The notes beneath the pieces were generated by a model. That model ran no database searches and was not told where the DNA came from. It was given only the letters and a program-made list of their open reading frames with translations. The position numbers were made by a program, and so were the translations under genes. Of a stretch of DNA of 7,679 nt, positions 1 through 5,222 are shown one piece after another (within the stretch, counting starts at the first letter, position 1; every line of letters begins with the position of its first letter). Origin of the DNA: Tannerellaceae bacterium. Lineage in GTDB: Bacteria > Bacteroidota > Bacteroidia > Bacteroidales > Tannerellaceae. The stretch lies in NCBI GenBank assembly GCA_031265595.1, contig JAISCM010000237.1, positions 1 through 7,679 on the forward strand, in the 5' to 3' direction.

Positions 1-609
1 ATACACATCGTAAAAATCTTTCATCCGGCTGTTGAAAACGCCAAGCGCTATCATGGCATGGAATTTCTCAGCTACAACGGTTTCGATGGAGTAAGCGCCG
101 ATTTGAAATGGCTGTGCCAGTTCACTCAATAAAGTAGGATAGACAAGATTGACCGGCGCGGGAGTGATTACATCGCTGAAACCTATATCAATCTGTAATT
201 GCTGTCTTATCGTATCCAGTCCGGCGTCTATTAAAATCCTTACCCCGCTGTATTTGGCGTCGGCTGCAATATCCTCTGTTTTTATGCTGTCAATGTTGAA
301 TATCACGCAATCGTCATCGTATTCGATACTGCAAATCGTTTGAAAAATCCGATGAAGTTGTTCTTTGTCATTGCTGAGTTGTATTGCCAGCATATCAATA
401 TCAACAGTCGGACGAATATGCAACCCTTTAATAGCAAATAACAAAATTCCTCCTTTCAGGAAGAAATGCTTAGCATACGCTGAAACAGAAACCCTGTATA
501 GAAACCGTTCATGAAGATAACGAATGACGATAAGTTGAAAATCAATCCTTTCTTTATCGGAAATGTTTTTTAGTACGGCTCTGATCGATTTTACATTTCC
601 TTTTTTCAT
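1..609 (-). CDS. abiEii: AbiEii/AbiGii-family nucleotidyltransferase toxin, 3' end missing (window edge)
   Basis: Reading the minus strand from ATG at 609-607 gives 203 open codons to the window edge with no stop. The family is normally about 280-310 residues, so the C-terminus lies outside the window. Visible family features are K52-G53-G54-I55, the R66-x-T-x-D70-I-D72 metal/nucleotide-binding signature of the DUF1814 nucleotidyltransferase fold, an E181-K182-F183 element, and R195-x-K-D198-x-x-D201 near the edge. The start codon overlaps the antitoxin stop as ATGA, so translational coupling is likely and supports this start. In characterised AbiE systems (established knowledge) AbiEii is a nucleotidyltransferase toxin that arrests growth and gives phage abortive infection, held in check by AbiEi without stable complex formation (type IV). 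All expected motifs in the visible part look intact, so I infer an active toxin. Alternative: a housekeeping-like DUF1814 protein not acting in defence. The paired antitoxin makes that less likely. Confidence 0.9.
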   Translation of the reverse strand, partial: MKKGNVKSIRAVLKNISDKERIDFQLIVIRYLHERFLYRVSVSAYAKHFFLKGGILLFAIKGLHIRPTVDIDMLAIQLSNDKEQLHRIFQTICSIEYDDDCVIFNIDSIKTEDIAADAKYSGVRILIDAGLDTIRQQLQIDIGFSDVITPAPVNLVYPTLLSELAQPFQIGAYSIETVVAEKFHAMIALGVFNSRMKDFYDVY

Positions 610-1190
610 AGCATTGGCATTAGCATGTTTTGCATTACTTTCTCTATTTTTAATTGTTGGGCATAGCGGCTCAATTTGTTCAAATCCTTGTCATTTCGTT
701 TTACATAGTTTTTCAGGACTTCAATGGCAACGTCAATTCCTATTTTATTGCGAAACTTTACGGCATCGCAAACTGATTTTTCTAAATCATAGATCCTTAC
801 TTGCAAATTATCAATCGCTATTGTCGTAACTCCAAGATGATATACCTCTTCCGATGAATGATATAATTTTATCGGCGGATAGGCGGGTAATTTTATTTTT
901 CGTCCGCGGACAACCGCTATATGGCTTTGGTGCGGAATCGTAGTTGTCAGATTGTAGTAGAACAATGCCGAAAACATACAAAACACCCCGCACGGAATTA
1001 TATTCGCTACTTCGGTAAACACAATATTATATTCAAAGTAATTGTTCAGTTGATACAATCCGCGTTTGAGTTTCAATACCGAATGGTCATCCAACATCTT
1101 TCTCAATTCCCGCCATTGCGTTCTACCGGCAATATCATTCGATTTCAAAAAACCAAAGTTGGCTTTGAACAGGTCCGTCAAATTCTCCAT
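606..1190 (-). CDS. abiEi: AbiEi-family antitoxin / transcriptional regulator
   Basis: This is a complete 194-residue protein. Residues 1-48 form a predicted winged helix-turn-helix ending in the wing K40-L-K-R-G-L-Y-Q-L, as in the AbiEi N-terminal antitoxin domain. Residues 60-86 (E-V-A-x-x-I-P-x-G...S74-A-L...L81-T...I-P) match the conserved core of AbiEi C-terminal domains, and the end carries the usual L-E-K-S-V-C-D and helix-rich tail. Family members (established) neutralise AbiEii and repress their own operon by binding inverted repeats at the promoter. A matching inverted repeat lies at 1213-1238, just upstream. Its TGA stop overlaps the toxin ATG by 4 bp, which gives the classic antitoxin-first order. 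The ATG at 1190 is chosen because it lies about 17 bp from a -7 promoter box, leaving a very short leader. Base composition is AT-rich compared with genes on the right of the window, consistent with acquired DNA. The family call is secure; the partner and regulatory roles are inferred from homologues. Confidence 0.9.
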   Translation of the reverse strand: MENLTDLFKANFGFLKSNDIAGRTQWRELRKMLDDHSVLKLKRGLYQLNNYFEYNIVFTEVANIIPCGVFCMFSALFYYNLTTTIPHQSHIAVVRGRKIKLPAYPPIKLYHSSEEVYHLGVTTIAIDNLQVRIYDLEKSVCDAVKFRNKIGIDVAIEVLKNYVKRNDKDLNKLSRYAQQLKIEKVMQNMLMPML

Positions 1191-1206
1191 ATTCTTTAAT
1201 TTGGCA

Positions 1207-1238
1207 CAAAGATACTACAATCATTTGCAAGTGTAGTA
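1207..1238 (-). promoter_or_regulatory. abiE promoter with an abutting inverted-repeat operator
   Basis: On the minus strand, TATCTTTG (1214-1207) matches the Bacteroidota -7 consensus TAnnTTTG. It would start transcription near 1200, only about 10 nt before the abiEi ATG. I see no good -33 TTTG at the usual distance. Immediately upstream, and overlapping the box by one base, is an inverted repeat TACTACA (1213-1219) / TGTAGTA (1232-1238) with a 12-bp spacer. A dimeric AbiEi bound here would block RNA polymerase. This fits known AbiEi negative autoregulation through promoter inverted repeats. The operator role is inferred; the repeat and box are read directly. Confidence 0.6.
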
Positions 1239-1366
1239 AGTTTATGACAGGATTTACATTGGATTGTTACTCTCCTTTGTATAGATAATGCTCACAAGCA
1301 AAAACCGGCTACTACTTTAACAGATCTATTCCTTTTCAGCAAAAGACTTTGTAGCATTAACACAAT
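1239..1366. other. Intergenic stretch with no recognisable gene
   Basis: This AT-rich DNA lies between the abiE operator and the large palindrome. I see no supported ORF, RNA gene or terminator. The only pattern is TTTGTATAGATAAT at 1276-1289. It nearly repeats TTTGTATAGGATAAT at 1377-1391, at the outer end of the palindrome's left arm, and so may be a third, unpaired copy of that arm-end motif. Confidence 0.5.
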
Positions 1367-1556
1367 GTTTTACGGGTTTGTATAGGATAATTTAATGCAT
1401 TCGTCGTATCCATTTATGCGTTTCACAGCCGTGAAAGGAAGGTTTCACAGTTGTGAAAGGGAAGTTTCACAGCCGTGAAAGGAGAGTTTCACAGTTGTGA
1501 AAGGCATAAACGGATGCGACGAATATACTAAATCATCTTATACAAAACTATAAATC
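1367..1556. repeat. Large imperfect palindrome (about 190 bp) enclosing a palindrome array
   Basis: The region is symmetric about position 1461.5. The left arm 1377-1419 pairs with 1504-1546 at 36 of 43 positions by hand alignment. Weaker pairing continues outward to about 1367/1556, and inward the symmetry runs through the four-copy array at 1421-1502. All seven mismatches in the 43-bp arms (left-side positions 1385, 1389, 1395, 1397, 1398, 1407, 1412) are transitions. No coding frame explains it, and it sits between two divergently transcribed genes. It could be a mobile non-autonomous repeat (a MITE- or REP-like unit), a multi-site operator, or a structured transcript. Nothing in the sequence alone decides among these. 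I see no clear target-site duplication. Confidence 0.8.
1421..1502. repeat. Four tandem 16-bp palindromes TTTCACAGYYGTGAAA with a 22-bp period
   Basis: The copies lie at 1421-1436, 1443-1458, 1465-1480 and 1487-1502. Each has 6-bp arms TTTCAC/GTGAAA around a 4-bp centre that alternates AGCC, AGTT, AGCC, AGTT. The spacers are 6-bp all-purine: GGAAGG, GGGAAG, GGAGAG. Conservation is confined to the palindromes while the spacers vary, so the palindrome itself seems to be the unit under constraint. A 22-bp period is close to two helical turns and would place bound dimers on one DNA face (inference). This is not CRISPR: there are no unique spacers of 25-40 bp and no cas genes. Confidence 0.85.
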
Positions 1557-1644
1557 TACAGCATACCGGCATGAATAGACCGTATACAGGCAAAAAAAAC
1601 AGGAAGATCCGGTCGCCGCTTTATTATAATCTATATAAAATATG

Positions 1645-1652
1645 TATATTTG
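1645..1652 (+). promoter_or_regulatory. -7 promoter box of the thioredoxin-like lipoprotein gene
   Basis: TATATTTG exactly matches the Bacteroidota -7 consensus TAnnTTTG and lies 24 bp before the start codon at 1677, giving a short AU-rich leader. A clear -33 TTTG is not present; TTTA at 1620-1623 is the nearest candidate. No Shine-Dalgarno is seen, as is usual in this phylum. An ATG at 1672 leads to a two-codon frame (ATG GCA TGA) whose TGA overlaps the real start, possibly a trivial overlap. Confidence 0.6.
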
Positions 1653-1676
1653 CCATACTGAACAATATATAATGGC

Positions 1677-2582
1677 ATGAAATACAACTTCCTTTTCCTG
1701 TTTTTGTTACTATTCTCTACCTGTAACGGGCAGCAACGTAAAACGACTGCTACTGAAAAGCCCGCCTTTCAGATGGTAAGTATCCCCAGTATGCTCGTAG
1801 ACCCTACAGACAGGGCCAACTATCTTTCCATACATTATTGGGATAATTTCGATTTTGCCGATACGACGTATATACATCTGCCGCAGGTAACTGAACAGGC
1901 TTTTGTGGATTATATAGATGTGCTTTTTCTTGTTTCAGACGCTGTATCATCTGCTGCTATACAAGATATGCTGAAGAAAGCGGAAGCAGAGCCGGCCATG
2001 TTTGCGTATTTTACCGGTCTGTATGAGAAGTATTTGTACGATCCCAATTCGCCCATGCGCAACGACGAGTTATATATTCCCGTACTTGAGGCCATGCTTG
2101 CCTCTCCGGCGGTAAGCGAAAAGGTGCGTCCGGCGCGTCTGCTGGAACTGGCGCGGAAAAACCGGGTGGGAGAGCAGGCTGCCGATTTCACCTATACGCT
2201 GGCTAATGGCAAAAACGAGACGCTTTATGCCATCCGCTCGGATTATACGCTTCTCTTCTTTTATAATCCGGGATGCCATACCTGCAAGGAGATCATGGGG
2301 CAACTGGCGTCTTCTTTGAGCATCAATTACCTGATGCAGGAAAAAAGACTGACGATCGTAGCCGTTTATCCGGACGAAGACCTGGCTGAATGGAAGATGT
2401 ACCTGGCGCAAGTCCCCGCCGAATGGATCAACGCTTACGATAAAGGCGCTAAGGTGCAAAACGAAGAAATCTATGATCTGAAGGCAATCCCCGCTTTATA
2501 CCTGTTGGATAAAGACAAAAGAGTGATCCTGAAAGATACCACGTTTGAACAGGTAGAAAATTACTTCAGGCAGGGCAACTAA
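1677..2582 (+). CDS. Thioredoxin-like lipoprotein (DUF5106-type N-terminal region)
   Basis: The protein has 301 residues. Residues 1-15 are a short hydrophobic signal rich in Phe/Leu, followed by Cys16 in a loose lipobox (F-S-T-C), so a lipidated periplasmic or outer-membrane-anchored protein is likely. Residues about 30-155 are a helical domain that resembles the DUF5106 region found before thioredoxin domains in Bacteroidales. Residues about 163-301 form a TlpA/AhpC-like thioredoxin fold. Within it, the strand T-L-L-F-F-Y precedes the redox motif C200-H-T-C203, and the cis-proline is P272 in A-I-P-A. Known relatives act as periplasmic thiol-disulfide oxidoreductases, but the physiological substrate here is unknown. 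The gene stands alone: the palindrome array is upstream, a candidate small RNA promoter is downstream, and the neighbouring genes are on the other strand. The thioredoxin call is firm; the DUF5106 label rests on general resemblance. Confidence 0.82.
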   Translation: MKYNFLFLFLLLFSTCNGQQRKTTATEKPAFQMVSIPSMLVDPTDRANYLSIHYWDNFDFADTTYIHLPQVTEQAFVDYIDVLFLVSDAVSSAAIQDMLKKAEAEPAMFAYFTGLYEKYLYDPNSPMRNDELYIPVLEAMLASPAVSEKVRPARLLELARKNRVGEQAADFTYTLANGKNETLYAIRSDYTLLFFYNPGCHTCKEIMGQLASSLSINYLMQEKRLTIVAVYPDEDLAEWKMYLAQVPAEWINAYDKGAKVQNEEIYDLKAIPALYLLDKDKRVILKDTTFEQVENYFRQGN

Positions 2583-2642
2583 CTAATTATACTCCTTCTT
2601 TCGCTAAATATTGTTAATAGAAAGCGATTTTATGCCGTATAA

Positions 2643-2674
2643 TTATGTTGCATAACATAAAAGCCTTATATTTG
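2643..2674 (+). promoter_or_regulatory. Promoter of a candidate small RNA, with an overlapping palindrome
   Basis: TATATTTG at 2667-2674 is a perfect TAnnTTTG -7 box. A TTG at 2648-2650, 16 bp upstream, may serve as the -33 element; this is slightly shorter spacing than usual. The -33 region lies inside a perfect inverted repeat TTATGTT-GCAT-AACATAA (2643-2660), placed where a repressor would block the promoter. No annotated ORF starts downstream on this strand, so the promoter seems to drive a non-coding transcript. Confidence 0.55.
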
Positions 2675-2679
2675 CACTG

Positions 2680-2750
2680 TGTTTTTCATGGTATTAGATT
2701 TAAGGTTAGCAATGAAGATTGGTTGTCGTGATGACAACCTTTCCTTTTTT
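2680..2750 (+). ncRNA. Candidate small RNA of about 70 nt
   Basis: The unit is bounded by a consensus -7 box (2667-2674), a predicted start near 2680, and an intrinsic terminator (2721-2750). Between them is a leader with a possible 7-bp stem pairing 2683-2689 with 2712-2718 (one G-U pair) around a loop containing GGTATTAGATTTAAGG. No credible start codon and reading frame fits inside: frames from GTG 2679 or ATG 2688 pass straight through the terminator. The sequence reminds me of a leader-like element that recurs in Bacteroides genomes. Multi-copy paralogous sRNA families (for example the RbpB-bound FopS family of B. thetaiotaomicron) are a possible relation, but I cannot confirm homology here. 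It ends at the stop codon of the convergent fucosidase gene, so a role as antisense or 3'-end insulator is another option. Confidence 0.5.
2721..2750 (+). terminator. Rho-independent terminator, plus strand
   Basis: A perfect 7-bp stem GGTTGTC (2721-2727) / GACAACC (2733-2739) with a 5-nt loop is followed by TTTCCTTTTTT (2740-2750). It works only in the plus direction: on the minus strand the hairpin is followed by AATCTTCATT rather than a U-tract. It can end the candidate small RNA and any read-through from the lipoprotein gene, and it shields the convergent GH95 gene. Its T-tract overlaps the last two bases of the GH95 stop codon. Confidence 0.75.
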
Positions 2751-5169
2751 ATAGCAGAAGCCTCAGTTCGTCTCCCTCCTTCATATCCACAGATAGTATG
2801 CCGTTTGATACCGGTAGCGACAGGCGCTTTTGGTTCAGCTTTATTTCCAGGTTCAACGAATTTTCCGGCAATTTGATATGAAAGGTTCCGGCATTGGGAG
2901 CTTTGAGCGATGCTTCGGTTACCTGGGCGTTCTCCCAACGGGCCGAAACGATGCCGCCGCCACGTACCCGCAGCCCTTCAAAGCTTCCGTCTTTCCAGGC
3001 AGACGGCAGGGCGGGAAGCAATTCAATAACTCCCGTCTGGCTTTGCAAAAGCATCTCTGCAATACCCGCCGTAGCGCCAAAGTTGCCATCAATCTGAAAC
3101 GGGGGATGGGCGCAGAACAGATTGGGATAACTTCCTCCCCCACCCCGCATATTTACGGTTGTACTGATCACGGGGGTCAATAAGTCGCCCAGCAGCTTAA
3201 CAGCATGGTCGCCATCGTGCAGGCGCGCCCAGAAGTTGATCTTCCACGCCATCGACCAGCCGGTGCTCAGGTCGCCGCGCGCTTCTAAGGATTTGCGGGC
3301 GGCTTCTGCTAGGGCGGGCGTTTTGCCTATAGATATTTCATCTCCCGGATGCAGTCCATACAGGTGCGATACGTGGCGATGGTGTGGCTCTGCTTCTTCA
3401 AAAGGCTCCAGCCATTCCATGATACGGCCGTCGGGGGCTATGGTTGTTGGCATCAGGCGGCTTCGTTTGGCTGCCAGTTCGGCGGCCAGTCCGGTATCTA
3501 CGCCCAGGATCGCCGCGGCTTCTATCGTGTTGGTAAACAGCTCGCGTACGATCTGGTTGTCCATCGTAGAGCCGGCGCAGATGCTTACGTTTTTATCATG
3601 CAGCTTAAAGGCGTTTTCGGGCGAGGTAGTGGGGGCGGTTACTAAGTAGTTGCTTCGCGGGTCTTCTACCAGCATGTCTACAAAGAAGAGGGCAGCTCCT
3701 TTCATTACGGGGTAGACTTCCTCAAGGTAGCTTTTATCTAATGTATAGAGGTAATGTTGGTATAGGTGGGCGCACAGCCAGGCGGCCGAGGTATTGGTGG
3801 CTCCCCATGATGGGTGTTCGCCGGGGGCTGTAAATTCCCATACGTTTCCCAGGATATGCGTTACCCAGCCTCGGGCGTTGTAGAACACTTTGGCTGTTCG
3901 TTCGCCGCTGGGTACCTGCTGTTTGGTCCATTCTATCAGGGGGAGGTGCAGTTCAGACAGGTTGGTTATTTCGGCTGGCCAGAGGTTCATTTGCAGATTG
4001 ATGTTCAGGTGGTAGTCGCCATTCCAGGGGGTTTGAAGCGTATTGGCCCACAGGCCTTGCAGGTTGGGGGGCAATAGTCCGGGGCGGGTGGAGGATATCA
4101 GCAGGTAGCGTCCGTATTGAAAGTACAGCGCTATCAGGGCTGGGTCGTCCGGGTCTTTCCGGAAGGCTTCCAGGCGTTCGTTGGTGGGTAGGGCGGCTTT
4201 GTCAGACCAGCCTAAGTCCAGGTTTACGCGGTTGAATAGCTGTTGGTATCCGGCCAGGTGTTCCTGCTTTAATGTGGCGTAATCTTTTTGTTCGGCGGCG
4301 GTTAGTTTTGATAGTACGGCGGGCTCTGTGTCCTGGCCGAAGTAATCGGTTGCCATGCTTACTAATAGCAGCGCTTCCGGGGCATCGGCTACGGAGAGGG
4401 TGGTGTCGCCTTTCTCTATCGTTCCTCCTTTGGGTAGTATGATGCGGGTGCGGGCGAGGTAGGCTACGCCGTCGCCGCCGGTTCCGTTGCTTAATTGTCC
4501 TTGCATGATCAGGTCGTTGCCGCTGGCGGTTACCTGGTAGCGTTCGGGGCGGTTGATGCCTACGCGGAAGTGGATGGATGCGCCGGCGTCGGCTGTCAGG
4601 CGGATCACGCCCAGGTCGCCGGCAAAGGAGGTAAACATCTCGCGCTTGTAACCGGTGTCTCCTTTCCTGAACGTAACGGTAGCCGTGGCATCGTTGAGGC
4701 TTAGCTCACGGCGATAGGCAGATACGGGGGCGGAGGCGTCGGGGTAGGTATAGTCTATCGTAAGGTGGCCGAGTAGCTGGTACGAGCCGTAGGGCACGTT
4801 GGCTCCCTGTCCGTTGCCGCTGCCTGCTCCTTTGCAGATGAAGGTTTGGTACATAAACTCCTGGGCTTCGTCGTTGCGCCCCTGGAAGAGGCGGCGCCTT
4901 ATGGTGGGGAGGGCGTACTGGGCGTAGGGGTTGTCGGTATCTTGCCTGCTGCCCGACCACATCGATATTTCGTTGAGCACGATGGATTCTTTCTCTATGC
5001 CTCCGTCGGGCATCATGCCGAGGCGACCGTTGCCCAGGGGGAAGGTTTCTTCCCAGATAGCGGCGGGGGCGGTGGAGAAGCAGGTTAATGGATGGCGCTG
5101 CCTTTGTTCGGGCAGGGCGCAGCTTGCCGCCAGCAGCAGCAGGGTTACTAACAGATAATTGGTCTTCAT
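2749..5169 (-). CDS. GH95 alpha-L-fucosidase lipoprotein
   Basis: The 806-residue protein has the normal length for a complete GH95 enzyme. Residues 1-16 are a lipoprotein signal ending in L-A-A-S before Cys17, so it is a periplasmic or outer-membrane lipoprotein. Residues about 30-270 are the beta-sandwich N-terminal domain, with the typical W-E-E-T-F-P-L-G-N-G-R-L-G start. Residues about 290-710 form the (alpha/alpha)6 barrel, and the remainder is a C-terminal beta domain. By alignment with AfcA of Bifidobacterium bifidum (acid E566, base D766 assisted by N421 and N423), the equivalents are E518 in T-S-P-E-N, D694 in Q-I-D-G-N-F-G, and N389/N391 in H-L-N-I-N-L-Q-M-N. All are present. The expected reaction is inverting release of alpha-1,2-linked fucose from host glycans or milk oligosaccharides. 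Some GH95 members prefer alpha-L-galactosides, so the exact substrate is open. No SusC/SusD pair or sensor is in the window. The start lies 53 bp after the exporter stop, so co-transcription is plausible. Confidence 0.93.
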   Translation of the reverse strand: MKTNYLLVTLLLLAASCALPEQRQRHPLTCFSTAPAAIWEETFPLGNGRLGMMPDGGIEKESIVLNEISMWSGSRQDTDNPYAQYALPTIRRRLFQGRNDEAQEFMYQTFICKGAGSGNGQGANVPYGSYQLLGHLTIDYTYPDASAPVSAYRRELSLNDATATVTFRKGDTGYKREMFTSFAGDLGVIRLTADAGASIHFRVGINRPERYQVTASGNDLIMQGQLSNGTGGDGVAYLARTRIILPKGGTIEKGDTTLSVADAPEALLLVSMATDYFGQDTEPAVLSKLTAAEQKDYATLKQEHLAGYQQLFNRVNLDLGWSDKAALPTNERLEAFRKDPDDPALIALYFQYGRYLLISSTRPGLLPPNLQGLWANTLQTPWNGDYHLNINLQMNLWPAEITNLSELHLPLIEWTKQQVPSGERTAKVFYNARGWVTHILGNVWEFTAPGEHPSWGATNTSAAWLCAHLYQHYLYTLDKSYLEEVYPVMKGAALFFVDMLVEDPRSNYLVTAPTTSPENAFKLHDKNVSICAGSTMDNQIVRELFTNTIEAAAILGVDTGLAAELAAKRSRLMPTTIAPDGRIMEWLEPFEEAEPHHRHVSHLYGLHPGDEISIGKTPALAEAARKSLEARGDLSTGWSMAWKINFWARLHDGDHAVKLLGDLLTPVISTTVNMRGGGGSYPNLFCAHPPFQIDGNFGATAGIAEMLLQSQTGVIELLPALPSAWKDGSFEGLRVRGGGIVSARWENAQVTEASLKAPNAGTFHIKLPENSLNLEIKLNQKRLSLPVSNGILSVDMKEGDELRLLL

Positions 5170-5222
5170 AATGATGGGTGTTTATAGTTATATAATTCTT
5201 TCAGTAGCCAAAGGGGAGGGGG

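Noticed and set aside
563..829. Plus-strand 88-codon reading frame
   Set aside because: It is antisense to the AbiEi/AbiEii genes, has no promoter and no recognisable domain; treated as a shadow frame.
921..1199. Plus-strand 92-codon reading frame
   Set aside because: It lies entirely opposite the well-supported AbiEi gene and its protein is unlike any family I recognise.
1421..1502. Four regular repeats as a possible CRISPR array
   Set aside because: The period is only 22 bp, the 6-bp spacers are near-identical purine runs, and no cas gene is present.
1377..1546. Invertible promoter (phase-variation switch) flanked by inverted repeats
   Set aside because: The enclosed segment is itself nearly symmetric, so inversion would leave almost the same sequence; no promoter box is inside and no recombinase gene is nearby.
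2594..2632. Terminator directly after the thioredoxin-like gene
   Set aside because: Only a 5-bp CTTTC/GAAAG pairing around a long AT-rich loop is visible, and the following T-run is short; too weak to call.
2679..2876. Plus-strand 65-codon frame starting at GTG in the candidate small RNA
   Set aside because: It reads through the intrinsic terminator into the antisense of the fucosidase gene and shows no domain.
5170..5222. A separate promoter for the GH95 gene
   Set aside because: A TTTG is present on the minus strand but no TAnnTTTG box at proper spacing; evidence is insufficient.
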